The notes: generated by a model not told the origin, from the sequence alone. A stretch of 64,000 nucleotides of DNA from G963676095 sp963676095 (GCA_963676095.1 OY781040.1:496001-560000), one strand, 5' to 3'; shown: positions 9,691-18,860, counted from the first letter of the stretch. A program made the numbers and translations.

Positions 9691-9765
9691 CTTGAATATA
9701 TCTGTTCCTTTATTTTTTGGAGAGGTTGTTTAAAAAGCAGAAACTAAAATTATTCCACGATTTTT

Positions 9766-9812
9766 TCCTCCGGACCTCCCCGGAAGGAGACTTACGCCCC
9801 CTCCGGGGATTT
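9766..9812. repeat. GC-rich intergenic palindromic element (REP-like candidate)
   Basis: In an otherwise A+T-rich gap between susD and the ABC ATPase gene there are two short hairpins. CCTCCGG and CCGGAAGG flank a 5-base loop with one bulge near 9768-9787, and CCCC and GGGG flank TCC near 9799-9809. Short GC-rich palindromes of this look are scattered between genes in many Bacteroidota. Whether this one recurs elsewhere in the genome cannot be seen here. Confidence 0.35.
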
Positions 9813-9947
9813 AGGGAAGAAACCTGATTTGTGTTTTGCATTTTATCGTTTTCCAAAAGCTTGTTGTACTTTTCAAACAATTTCCAACGATTCACCTACT
9901 TACAACATTCTGAAAGTTTTCTGACATTACAGTTAATCCTGGTCGTT

Positions 9948-11309
9948 TTAATCGCGGGGGTTTTGTTCGATCTCCGGATTTTGTACGGTATAAATATCGG
10001 CAATCGGGAAAACATAGTTCAGGCTGTTCGGCTCCAGCGTATAAGTTTCCCCTTGATACTGATGGGTTACAGTCGTTGCAAAACGGCTTTCCTTATTCAG
10101 TCTCTTTAGATCGAACCAGCGATAACCGCGTCCCATCAATTCCAACCGGCGTTCCCTTAAAACCAGGATCAGTGCCTCGTCTGCACCTGAAGCACTGAGC
10201 TCCACAAAATCCGCCGGCGTAAAACGGTGCTGCCTCAAGTTATTAATCACAGCCATTGCCCCTGCGGTATCGCCTCCGCGTGCCAGGCACTCGGCCTTGA
10301 TCAGCATCATTTCCGGCACGCAAATGCCGGAATAATTTCCCTGGGAAAAAAGCCTTGGTCTCCAATAGACCCTGCCTGCAGCAGGAGTCCAGGTTAAATC
10401 GCTCCCGGGAGCCGTAAATAACTGGTACCTCAGGTCCTGCGTACTAAACATAGCCAGAAGTTCAGGATTTAGCTGAAAATCTAATGTATAGTAAGATAAA
10501 ATTTTGGAGAAAATTAATTCAGGATCTTCATATTTAGTGGGCAGCCCGGTTGGATTGCCTGCATAATCGGCCAGATCTAGCAAAGTATTCTGAATAGCCA
10601 GTGTACTGTCGGCATAAGCTTCTGCCTGCTCATACTCTCCCTTTTGAAGATATATCCGGGCCAAGGTGCCATAAGCGCCTGTTTTTGAGGCCTGACTTAT
10701 ATTTTCCTGGAATTCCGGCAACGCAGCTGTTGCTCCCTTCAAATCTGATTCAATCTGATTATAAACAGTTTCAACTGAAGCCCTTTTTAATGAAGCAAAA
10801 AAATCAGGGGTCAATAAAAGCGGGACACCAGGATCTGTTGACGCGCTGGCCGTATCATACTGCTTAGCGTAAATATTAACAAGACAATAGTAAGCATATG
10901 CCCTTTGCACCATCGCCTGCGCCCGGATATTCATTTTCTCTGCTTCGGTCCCGCCGTCACTATCCATTACGCCATCGATAACCTCATTGCAAATCTCAAT
11001 CTGCTTATAAAGCAAGTCCCAATCGGCATCATCCCTGTCGATCCAGATTTGATCAGCCCATGTATAGGCTTTGGTATATTGCTCTGTCAAAAAGGCGTAA
11101 TCATCATTTTCGACATAGATATCATCAGAGGCCAACTCCGGGTAAAAAAATGAACCTTCGAAGTTGGTCGTGTTATTCAGCAAATACTGATAATCGGAGG
11201 TATAATACAACACCCGCTTACCGACTTCGTCAATTTCGACATACTTTCGGCATCCGTTACCGGCTAAAAGTAATATCGAAAGGATTGAAAAGTATATTAT
11301 TCGTTTCAT
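9948..11309 (-). CDS. SusD/RagB family outer-membrane nutrient-binding lipoprotein
   Basis: A 453-residue protein with a lipoprotein signal (ILLLAGNGC, Cys20). The N-terminal region has the tetratricopeptide-like helices of SusD (AQAMVQRAYAYYCLVNIYAKQY near 130), and the C-terminal part has the conserved ERRLELMGRGYRWFDLKRL segment seen across the family. SusD proteins sit as a lid on the SusC barrel and capture the substrate at the cell surface. The gene lies 41 bases downstream of its susC partner. At 453 residues it is slightly short for the family. No carbohydrate enzymes are nearby, so the ligand is unknown and need not be a glycan. Confidence 0.9.
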   Translation of the reverse strand: MKRIIYFSILSILLLAGNGCRKYVEIDEVGKRVLYYTSDYQYLLNNTTNFEGSFFYPELASDDIYVENDDYAFLTEQYTKAYTWADQIWIDRDDADWDLLYKQIEICNEVIDGVMDSDGGTEAEKMNIRAQAMVQRAYAYYCLVNIYAKQYDTASASTDPGVPLLLTPDFFASLKRASVETVYNQIESDLKGATAALPEFQENISQASKTGAYGTLARIYLQKGEYEQAEAYADSTLAIQNTLLDLADYAGNPTGLPTKYEDPELIFSKILSYYTLDFQLNPELLAMFSTQDLRYQLFTAPGSDLTWTPAAGRVYWRPRLFSQGNYSGICVPEMMLIKAECLARGGDTAGAMAVINNLRQHRFTPADFVELSASGADEALILVLRERRLELMGRGYRWFDLKRLNKESRFATTVTHQYQGETYTLEPNSLNYVFPIADIYTVQNPEIEQNPRD

Positions 11310-11350
11310 CTGGAAATTTTATTTAATCTCAAATTTTTATAACCCGTTTT

Positions 11351-14300
11351 TTAGAAAGAGACATTCAAACTGAATGAATAGTTTTTTGAAGGAGGCAAGC
11401 TCGTATAAGTGCCGCTAAAAATGTGCTCCGGATCGCGATGTTCCTTATTCTTCGTCCAGATCAACCCCAGGTTTTCCACTGTTGCCCCGACACTCACAGA
11501 CTGAACAACTTTCAGTCTCCGGATAAAAGACGATGGCATCAGGTAGTTCAGCGAGACCTGCTGCATCCGCATAAAACTACCGCTGATCACATTGATGTCG
11601 GCATACTGATACCGTTGTATACTGGTAAAACTTGTATATTCCAGCCCAGGGACATTTGTTGAGGCTTCATCGCCAGGTTTCCTCCAGCGATTGACCATGG
11701 CTTTACTGTTGGATAAAAAACCCGAAGAATATTTATTATATGGATATTGCGAGATATTGATATTATCAACCAACAATTTATTTCCCAGTGAATAATTTGC
11801 CTGCATATAAAGGCTCAACTGTTTGTAGCGTAGCGTAGTGGAAACGCTTCCGAAATAAGGAGGCGTTTTACGTCCTGCATATTTGAAATCCTCCGGTTTG
11901 AAATCAACGCTGCTCATATCCGCAGTAATGATATCTCCCTCAGCATCATATATCTGAGACTGGCCCTGATTATCCAGTCCGGCCCAGCGGTAAGTGAACA
12001 GGTAATCGACCGGATAGCCCTCTATGACAGTTGTGCCTGTCGGACTTGTCAGGGTATTAGGGAACCGGTTATCAGTTACCTTGTTCGTATTGTAAGACAG
12101 ATTAAAACCCAGCGACCAGGTCCAGTTGGCACTTCTCACCGGAATTCCTTCAAGGCTTAACTCATATCCGTGACCGGATAACGTTCCGGTATTGTACATT
12201 AAACTGGTTTGTCCATAAGTCCCGTTTATTGGTAAGCTCACCAGGATACCGGAAGATCTTTTGGCATACACATCGATGATTGAGGACAACCTACTGTTGA
12301 AGAGCGAGATATCCAGGCCAACATTGAAAGTTTTGGTTTTTTCCCAACCAAGGTCCCTGTTTCCCGGATAAATGGTCCCATAAGGCAGGCCTGTATAACT
12401 GTCTGTTCCACCTATCGCAATCGTAGACACGTTTGAACCTCCGCCCGGGGCAGTTCCTCCGGTACCATACGATAAGCGAACATCCAGTCGGCCCAGGGCA
12501 GCAATCTGCTTCATAAACTCCTCAGACAACAGGTTCCACTTAAAGCCGGCTGACCATAGTGGTTGCGCCCGGTTTCTGCGATCAACCCCCAGCATATTGG
12601 TGTCGTCAAAACGCATACTCCCGGATAAGAAATAGCGTTCCATGAAGCTATAGTTCGCATTACTGTAGTACGACAGATACCGTCGACGGGACTGAAAGAT
12701 ACTGCCATCGCTGTAACCCAGCATGGAGGTATAGCCATAAATATTGTTGTACGGGGTGGTCGGATTAAATGCAGCAGAGGAAGAAGTGAGGGGATCATAT
12801 CCGTAGCGGGTCTGGTTGTATCCGTGAGCTTTTGCCTCCCTGATTTCAGAGCCGGCAATAACCGACAGCTTATGAAACCGGTTCCAGTTCTTTTTAATAT
12901 CGATCTGACCACGGACAGAATAGTCGTTACTAAAGGTATTGCTGGTTTTATAGACTCCTCCCACAGGAACTCCGTAAACCAGCTTTCCGTTTGTATTGAT
13001 TGTTGTTCCTTCATTGATCAGGTCCCTGGTTTCATAGCTTTCCACTTCATTCAGCTTGCGCCACTCCGTATTCAGCCGCTGGTAGCTTCCGGACACGCTC
13101 GCTTCCAGCCAGTCGGTCACCTTGCCGCTTAAACGGGCATTAATCCTTGAAGCATCCTTATTATAAAGTGTATTACCATAGTTCAGCTCATCCAGCGAGT
13201 TATAAGTCCAGGGTAAATATCCCTTTTCTGTAAAACCATCAATCACATCCGGCGTAAATTTCAGATAACGGTCAATCGACTGACCATTTTCATCAACCAG
13301 CAGGTCATAGGGGCGTAAACCATACGACCCGGGGGTCATTGCTGCCAGGGCTGCACCATTTACCTTGCTTTTGGATATCATTTCATTAATCCCGGTCGTT
13401 AAGGTAATCCGGTCGTTAAATAATTTGGCCGTGATATTGGCTGTTACGGAGTACTGATTTGAGCTATTGCTTCGGAATACCGGACGATTATCTGAAAAAC
13501 TCCCGGAAACATAATAGCCGACTTTATCGCTACTCCCCGAAACTGACAAATTATACTGTTGCGTAACGGCCCGCTGTAACAAATAATCACGGATTTGTCC
13601 TTTATTATCCCGTTGTGCCAGGGTTTCCAGACCAGCGTCCATCTCATCCGAAGTTATTTCGCCCCTCTGCTGTGCAAACATCAGGTTTACAGCATCGCTT
13701 TCATTTTGGTAACGCCAGTATGAATAAGGATCGTACGTATAACCCAGGTCAAAAATTTCCTTTTCCAGATCGATATACTGACGGGAATCCATCACATCCA
13801 GCTTATTGAGGTCGGCAGGGGAAGAGATACTCAACTGGCTGCTTAAACTCACAACCGGCAGATCATTGCCACGGTTTCTTCCCTTTTTGGTTTCAATCAC
13901 AATAACCCCGTTTGCCGCCTGGGACCCCCAGATTGATGCTGCCGCCGCATCCTTCAGAAAAGTGATGCTTTCAATATCGTTCGGATTTACTGCGCTTAAA
14001 ATAGCATTATTGGAATCGCTTGTCGTTCCTGACAGTTCCGTATCGGGATAGTCGGCCAGGCTTTGTTTCAGCGCCGGGAAACCATCGATCACAATTAAGG
14101 GCGTACGTGATTCATTGTAGGTATTTGTTCCGCGTATTTCGATTTTGTTGTCATCCACGTCAAAACGCACACCAGCGACTTTCCCGTCCAGACGCTCCAT
14201 GATGTTCACATTCGGACTCGATTCAATTTCGCGGGATGAAATATAGCCAAACGATCCTGTTGTTGCCGTTTGATCGATCTTCTGATAGCCAGTGCTTATT

Positions 14301-14947
14301 ACCTGAATATCGCCCAGCTTTTTAATGTCTGCAACCATACGGATCACAAGACGGTCCTGACCTGCCACAGGAATCTCCTTTACTTTAAAACCGATAAACG
14401 AAATCACCAAAGTAGCAGTATCGGGCACCTGCATCCGGAACTCGCCGTTGGAATCGGCGATCACACCTTTGGTGGTCCCTTTTATCAGAACAGTCGCTCC
14501 GGGAAGGGGTTTCCCGGAATCATCGATGATCTGCCCCCGGACGGTAATCGTCTTTGACAGACTTTTTTCTCCGGAATCTTTCTTCTCTGAGATAATAATT
14601 ACCCTGTCGGGCGATACCTGGTAAACCAGGTTGCTATTGGCCAGACAAAGGTCCAATACTTCCTTAACCGGCACATTCTTTAAATTAATAGTTACCGGTG
14701 GCAGCTTACGCACATCATCGATGCTGTAAACAAAATTAAGATTGCTTTGCCGGGCAATCAGCTCAATCACCTTGTCGACACCTGCTTTCTGTACAGACAC
14801 GGTAACCGTTTCGTTCTGTACGGCATCGGCAGCAATAACTTTTTGACTCTGAAAAAGACAAAGTGCCCAAAAAACATGGAATAAGAACACAGTTCCGTTT
14901 CTCCGAAAAAAAGATTTCCGGGACAAACAGGTAAGGGTTTTTTTCAT
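11351..14947 (-). CDS. SusC/RagA-type TonB-dependent outer-membrane transporter with STN signalling domain
   Basis: A 1198-residue protein with, in order: a signal segment (about 15-40), a secretin/TonB short N-terminal domain (STN, about 47-120) that talks to FecR, a carboxypeptidase-regulatory-like beta-sandwich (about 134-215, with GQIIDDSGKPLPGATVLIKG), a plug domain (about 220-350), a 22-strand barrel and a C-terminal phenylalanine (SFSLNVSF). It imports a substrate bound by SusD using TonB energy, and the STN domain allows substrate-triggered release of the sigma factor encoded upstream. Gene order sigma, FecR, SusC, SusD supports this. An 18-bp palindrome and a hairpin lie in its leader. 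Confidence 0.93.
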   Translation of the reverse strand: MKKTLTCLSRKSFFRRNGTVFLFHVFWALCLFQSQKVIAADAVQNETVTVSVQKAGVDKVIELIARQSNLNFVYSIDDVRKLPPVTINLKNVPVKEVLDLCLANSNLVYQVSPDRVIIISEKKDSGEKSLSKTITVRGQIIDDSGKPLPGATVLIKGTTKGVIADSNGEFRMQVPDTATLVISFIGFKVKEIPVAGQDRLVIRMVADIKKLGDIQVISTGYQKIDQTATTGSFGYISSREIESSPNVNIMERLDGKVAGVRFDVDDNKIEIRGTNTYNESRTPLIVIDGFPALKQSLADYPDTELSGTTSDSNNAILSAVNPNDIESITFLKDAAAASIWGSQAANGVIVIETKKGRNRGNDLPVVSLSSQLSISSPADLNKLDVMDSRQYIDLEKEIFDLGYTYDPYSYWRYQNESDAVNLMFAQQRGEITSDEMDAGLETLAQRDNKGQIRDYLLQRAVTQQYNLSVSGSSDKVGYYVSGSFSDNRPVFRSNSSNQYSVTANITAKLFNDRITLTTGINEMISKSKVNGAALAAMTPGSYGLRPYDLLVDENGQSIDRYLKFTPDVIDGFTEKGYLPWTYNSLDELNYGNTLYNKDASRINARLSGKVTDWLEASVSGSYQRLNTEWRKLNEVESYETRDLINEGTTINTNGKLVYGVPVGGVYKTSNTFSNDYSVRGQIDIKKNWNRFHKLSVIAGSEIREAKAHGYNQTRYGYDPLTSSSAAFNPTTPYNNIYGYTSMLGYSDGSIFQSRRRYLSYYSNANYSFMERYFLSGSMRFDDTNMLGVDRRNRAQPLWSAGFKWNLLSEEFMKQIAALGRLDVRLSYGTGGTAPGGGSNVSTIAIGGTDSYTGLPYGTIYPGNRDLGWEKTKTFNVGLDISLFNSRLSSIIDVYAKRSSGILVSLPINGTYGQTSLMYNTGTLSGHGYELSLEGIPVRSANWTWSLGFNLSYNTNKVTDNRFPNTLTSPTGTTVIEGYPVDYLFTYRWAGLDNQGQSQIYDAEGDIITADMSSVDFKPEDFKYAGRKTPPYFGSVSTTLRYKQLSLYMQANYSLGNKLLVDNINISQYPYNKYSSGFLSNSKAMVNRWRKPGDEASTNVPGLEYTSFTSIQRYQYADINVISGSFMRMQQVSLNYLMPSSFIRRLKVVQSVSVGATVENLGLIWTKNKEHRDPEHIFSGTYTSLPPSKNYSFSLNVSF

Positions 14948-14967
14948 ACCTTTGATTTAAAATGTTA

Positions 14968-15025
14968 ATAATTATTCCGTACGGAATAAAAAATTTGGAT
15001 AAGGGGTGTGTGAGGCATCCCTTAT
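14968..15025 (-). promoter_or_regulatory. Leader of susC: 18-bp palindrome and upstream hairpin
   Basis: TTATTCCGTACGGAATAA (14972-14989) is a perfect 18-bp palindrome 25 bases before the susC ATG. Upstream, ATAAGGGGTG (14999-15008) pairs with CATCCCTTAT (15016-15025) in a 10-bp stem with one G-U pair and a 7-base loop. It has a T-run on the plus side and an AAATTTTTT tract on the minus side, so it could end transcription from fecR. The 12-mer CGGAATAATTAT (minus strand, 14979-14968) recurs upstream of the second susC gene. Confidence 0.55.
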
Positions 15026-15053
15026 TTTTTTCCCGTCCGGATTGCGTTTATTT

Positions 15054-16292
15054 CTATTTACCGATCACAATTTTCTGATCCTGAACCTCCAGCTTTACTT
15101 TTTTTGTTAATTCAATGGTCTGAAGCAAGTCTTCGATCCGGCTATACTTATCCAACTTAACCGAGAAACGATACTGCATTAGCGAGTCGTCTGAAAAAAC
15201 GTAAGAACAATCATACCAACGGCTGATATCCCTGATAATATATGCCAGTGTCTGGTTGTGGAATTCAAAATAATTATTCTTCCACCCGGTAAAATCAGGC
15301 GCGTATACGTCCTGAACAACGACCTTTTGTGAATCTGTTCCGGCATCCGTACTGACAATAAGCTGCTGATTGGGAATTATGGTATAAACGTCACCTGCTT
15401 TCGCCCCAACTCTCATATTTATCCTGCCGGTAACCAGGGTCGCCACCACAGCATGCTCATCGGTATAATCCCTCACATTAAATGAAGTTCCCAAAACGGT
15501 AATCGTTCCCCTGCTTGTTTCCAGTATAAACGGATGTGCTACATCGTGGGTAACCTCCAGATAAACTTCACCTGAAATTAATCGAATCCTGCGTTCAGAG
15601 TTATTAAAACGAACGGGATAAGTCAGCTTTGTTTCTGCATTCAGCCAAACTTTTGTCCCGTCTGCCAATTGCAAAAAATAATTTCCTCCCCGCGGAATGA
15701 CCAAGGTATGCTCCTCTCCTTCACTACCGTGTTTTTCTCCGGTTTCATCCACATAACTCAATTGATTGGATGAATTTCTGACTTCAATTCCGCTCTCTTT
15801 GAAATCGATGATACTATCCGGGGTCAAGTCGTAAACCTGCTGATTTCCGACAATCAACCGGGCCTGATTTTTCCCTGGTTTTATGTGGGCTTCGGCCAAC
15901 CCGGGTTCCGGATTGGTGTGTTCATTGGCTATGAAAAAGAAATAGCTTACAATTCCCGCAAAAACAATCAATACAGCAGCATAGGCCAGCCATTGTCTTA
16001 ACCGGACTGTTTTTGCCTGTCTCTTTTGTCCGGCAGGTCCATTGACTTGCTTCATCCGGGCAAGTCTGGCTTTTAACAGTTCAAGTTCCTTATAGGTATC
16101 AAGCGCCTGGTAGGCTTCAAACTTCCCGGCTAAACTCTCAGGCCGCAGTATCTTATCAAATAAGACCTTATTTGCAGCATCAGCTTCAAGCCAAGCCCTT
16201 AATTCCGCTTCCTCCGGTTCACTCAATTCATTTAAAGCGAAATGACTAATCAGGTTTATAATCCGACTATTATTTTCCAAAGGATCAACCAT
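15054..16292 (-). CDS. FecR family anti-sigma factor
   Basis: I start at the ATG at 16292 (MVDPLENNSRIINL); a longer frame to 16358 adds an unlikely hydrophobic extension. The 412-residue product has a cytoplasmic N-terminal part that binds the sigma factor (SEPEEAELRAWL near 25), one membrane segment (LAYAAVLIVFAGIVSYFFFI, about 108-127) and a periplasmic FecR domain (IPRGGNYFLQLADGTKVWLNA, then FNVRDYTDEHAVVATLVTG). A C-terminal STN-interacting region (RYRFSVKL...) follows. It holds the ECF sigma inactive until the STN domain of SusC signals substrate binding. It lies between the sigma gene and susC. Confidence 0.9.
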   Translation of the reverse strand: MVDPLENNSRIINLISHFALNELSEPEEAELRAWLEADAANKVLFDKILRPESLAGKFEAYQALDTYKELELLKARLARMKQVNGPAGQKRQAKTVRLRQWLAYAAVLIVFAGIVSYFFFIANEHTNPEPGLAEAHIKPGKNQARLIVGNQQVYDLTPDSIIDFKESGIEVRNSSNQLSYVDETGEKHGSEGEEHTLVIPRGGNYFLQLADGTKVWLNAETKLTYPVRFNNSERRIRLISGEVYLEVTHDVAHPFILETSRGTITVLGTSFNVRDYTDEHAVVATLVTGRINMRVGAKAGDVYTIIPNQQLIVSTDAGTDSQKVVVQDVYAPDFTGWKNNYFEFHNQTLAYIIRDISRWYDCSYVFSDDSLMQYRFSVKLDKYSRIEDLLQTIELTKKVKLEVQDQKIVIGK

Positions 16293-16480
16293 AACCTTAT
16301 TTATTCTCTTTGTAGTTATAAACAGGAAGATTTTAAGACAGGGTGACCGGAATGTCAACTTTTTTCAAACAAAACGAGAAAATATTTTTTCAAAGGGATA
16401 TCTGGCAAAAAGAGAACAAACTCATTTTATTGTGTACAAGAGTCTTATTTCTCAACAACGGGCTGGTAAAATTAGCGCCA

Positions 16481-16494
16481 ATTGGGGCCCCAAT
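16481..16494. other. 14-bp perfect palindrome between fecR and sigma genes
   Basis: ATTGGGGCCCCAAT reads the same on both strands, about 26 bases beyond the end of the sigma gene, in a 228-base gap that otherwise shows no gene. It could be a protein-binding site or half of a weak hairpin. No function is evident. Confidence 0.3.
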
Positions 16495-16520
16495 CCTTCG
16501 ACAGTAAAATTCAAACAGGT

Positions 16521-17156
16521 CTATAGGGGGAAAAAAATCTTCAGCAAATATACCTGCTTTAATATCGTACGCAGTTGCTGGTAGGCTTTTGATTTCTGTG
16601 TTTTTACCGTATTTAAAGAAACGCCCAACAGGGCAACAATCTCCTGGTTCGAATGGCCTTGTAAACTCAGCAGGATAATCTGTCGCCTGCCTTCGGGAAG
16701 TTGTTGAATGGCCTGATAAATGATGCGGTGCGTTTCTTCCTCAATTACCCCTGACAGAAAATCCTGCTCGACCTGCTCTTTATATTGTTCCCTGCTTTCG
16801 TAGAGCGCCTTCACTTTTTCATGGTCCGCATAATTGATCAGGGCATTGCGGGCCGACCGGTATAAGAAGGCCCGTATTGATTCAAGCGAGTTAAATGACC
16901 GGAAAATCTCCCACAATTTTATGAAAAGATCCTGGGTCACATCGCGTGCCATTTCCCGGTCAGCCAGGAAACGACCGACAAACATCATCACCGATGGATA
17001 TAGTTGGCAAAAACATTCTTCAAATGTGTATTTCCTTCCATCCTTCAATATGATATACTGACTATTCCCCACTATAATTAAACTAGCAACTGGGACTGTC
17101 TTTTTGTTTAGTCCCGATATCCCTTCCCTATCATCATCATTCCCAATACAGGCCAC
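16521..17156 (-). CDS. ECF-type RNA polymerase sigma factor (no ATG start available)
   Basis: The product has region 2 (DREMARDVTQDLFIKLWEI) and region 4 with a helix-turn-helix (SNQEIVALLGVSLNTVKTQKSKAYQQLR), as in FecI-like sigma factors of Bacteroidota. Stop codon TAG directly precedes the GTG at 17156, and no ATG occurs in frame before the conserved part. Possible starts are GTG 17156, GTG 17072 or TTG 17048. Family members usually start 8-15 residues before the region-2 helix, which favours TTG 17048 or GTG 17072. It is the first gene of the sigma/FecR/SusCD locus and should recognise the promoter of that locus once released by FecR. Confidence 0.8.
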   Translation of the reverse strand: MACIGNDDDREGISGLNKKTVPVASLIIVGNSQYIILKDGRKYTFEECFCQLYPSVMMFVGRFLADREMARDVTQDLFIKLWEIFRSFNSLESIRAFLYRSARNALINYADHEKVKALYESREQYKEQVEQDFLSGVIEEETHRIIYQAIQQLPEGRRQIILLSLQGHSNQEIVALLGVSLNTVKTQKSKAYQQLRTILKQVYLLKIFFPL

Positions 17157-17346
17157 CTATCGTCCGCACACAAACAGCTGAATTACCATACTGCAAATTA
17201 CAACGACCCAAATATAGCAATATTGGATAACAGTAAGACCCGGTAGTATCAATATGTAAGGAAAAACACGGCAAAAGACTTCAAATCTTAAGAGACTCTT
17301 TCAATTTTATTACGCACATTTTCCTGTCAGATTACAGTTTTTTCTC

Positions 17347-17574
17347 TATACCTACGATCCGAAAACAGTGTGGAGTAATTTTGGTGTCCCCCTGCATCCC
17401 GGTGCAGAAAAATATTACAGAGAAGTCGGCTATCTAAAGGGAGACTGTTTATACCCCGGTGTTCCAGTTTTTTTCCATCCTGTTATTTTAGATCCCCAAC
17501 TGGTTCTTAAACATTATAGAAATTATACAAATAGTTGTGTAAATTTGTATAAAATCAGGTTATTAAATCGATAA
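17347..17574 (+). pseudogene. Possible C-terminal remnant of a TAXI-family TRAP solute-binding protein
   Basis: In the frame ending at 17574 the translation YTYDPKTVWSNFGVPLHPG is followed by AEKYYREVGYLKG. The PLHPGAEKYYRE segment resembles the conserved end of TAXI-family TRAP periplasmic binding proteins. No signal peptide or body of such a protein lies upstream, and the last 45 residues look like read-through into other sequence. It ends 11 bases before the ATG of the CHASE gene, and binding proteins of this kind are sometimes encoded next to sensor kinases. This may therefore be the tail of a lost ligand-sensor gene; the match is short and from memory. Confidence 0.35.
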
Positions 17575-17585
17575 AATTGGTGGAA

Positions 17586-18518
17586 ATGGAAAAATTGAGC
17601 CAGTCTTCTTCATTTATCCACTCAGGTATTTTTTTGAAAGCTTTGCTTGTGCTTTTCATAGGACTTGGGTTGACCATAGCTTCGATCCTCTATGTAAATC
17701 ACGACCTGGAACAGATAGCTCTTCAGAACCTGAAAACAATAAATTTAGATATCGAAACCCGTATAGAGTATCGTTTAACCGCTCATGCCCAATTATTGCG
17801 ATGCGGTGTTGCACTTTTTGCTTCATCGGAAAAGGTAACCCGGGAAGAATGGCATGACTTTTATCTTAAATCGGAGATAGAAAGAAACCTTCCCGGTATT
17901 TTGGGTTTTGGATTTGCTGAAGTGATCCCTCCTAAACAATTGGAGAGGCATATTCAAAAGATAAAGGAAGAAGGTTTTCCTGATTACACGGTCTGGCCTG
18001 CCGGGAAAAGAGAGACCTATTCGGCTATCGTATACCTGGAACCTTTTAACTGGAGGAACAGGAGGGCTTTTGGTTTCGATATGCTGTCTGAACCGGTAAG
18101 GAGAAAAGCGCTCGAAACAGCGCGTGATTCAAACATGGCCATTCTTTCCGGGAAAGTCACACTGGTACAGGAAACGAATGAAGATGTTCAGGCAGGTACT
18201 TTGATGTATATTCCTGTTTACAAAAAAAATGTGCCTGTTAAAACCGTTCAGCAACGACGTGCGGCTATTTTAGGTTGGGTGTACAGTCCCTACAGGATGA
18301 ATGATTTAATGAAAGGAATTCTGGGGCACTGGGAGTCCAACCGTGAAGGTCACACGTACCTCCGCATTTACGACAACAATACGACCGATAATCAGGCGTT
18401 GCTTTATGACAGTAACCACTCCCAAAAGCGTCCCGGTAATATAAAAATGTCAAGGAGCATGACCAGTTCTGTCGATTTTCACGGGAAGATGACGAAATCC
18501 TCAATCTCCTCCCATTGA
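17586..18518 (+). pseudogene. CHASE-domain sensor protein, truncated after the sensor domain
   Basis: The ATG at 17586 is preferred over a TTG at 17577. Residues 17-37 form a membrane anchor (GIFLKALLVLFIGLGL), followed by an extracytoplasmic CHASE domain (about 65-285) with LPGILGFGFAEVIPP, FPDYTVWPAGKRETYSAIVYLEPFNWRN split over two blocks, FGFDMLSEPVRRKALE and AGTLMYIPVY. CHASE domains sense small ligands at the head of histidine kinases or cyclases. Here the second membrane helix and all output domains are missing: from about 18484 the sequence becomes the reverse complement of an ISAs1 transposase, and the frame stops at 18518. The protein can no longer signal. Confidence 0.75.
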
Positions 18519-18660
18519 TCCATCCCGCACAAAACAGCGGACAGTACCAACAACAGGATGTCGTGTAACTGGTGCCGGAAATTGCCGTTGCATGTCCTTC
18601 CTGGTTCGCTCACTTTGCTGAAAATCTGATGAAAAAGTGTACTTCTCCATACTTCTGAAA
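18484..18660 (-). pseudogene. N-terminal fragment of an ISAs1-family transposase
   Basis: On the minus strand the translation FHQIFSKVSEPGRTCNGNFR, then HQLHDILLLVLSAVLCGMDQ and WEEIEDF, matches the N-terminal DDE-associated domain of ISAs1 transposases (typically ...DPR..R.HPL.DIL.....AV..G.D.W..I..F). The rest, including the DDE catalytic core, is absent; the frame runs straight into the CHASE gene at about 18484. An ATG in another frame near 18657 suggests a frameshift close to the original start. The element, or a deletion starting from it, removed the 3' part of the CHASE gene. Confidence 0.65.
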
Positions 18661-18753
18661 TTGGCTCTTCTGCCTTCTTATTAATATAACAAAGCCAACA
18701 AATAGTTTGCAAAAATTCAATTATTTATCTGATATTTAATATATTATCAGAAC

Positions 18754-18860
18754 AAAAGGCGGATGGAAATAACAAACAAAACCCGCCTTTCAAAAATATT
18801 AATCATTCAAACATAATGAGGAGTTATGAGGAAGACAAGCTCCTCTGCGGAGCTTTCTGT
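18754..18860. terminator. Two hairpins downstream of the acetyltransferase gene
   Basis: AAAGGCGG (18755-18762) and CCGCCTTT (18783-18790) form an 8-bp stem; on the minus strand it is followed by TGTTCT. AAGCTCC (18837-18843) and GGAGCTT (18849-18855) form a 7-bp stem with a 5-base loop followed by TCTGTT on the plus strand. Either may stop transcription of the minus-strand gene ending at 18950. The T-runs are poor. Confidence 0.35.

Noticed and set aside
9710..9895. 61-residue minus-strand frame before the ABC ATPase gene
   Set aside because: It runs through the palindromic element and has the composition of translated intergenic repeat; no family match.
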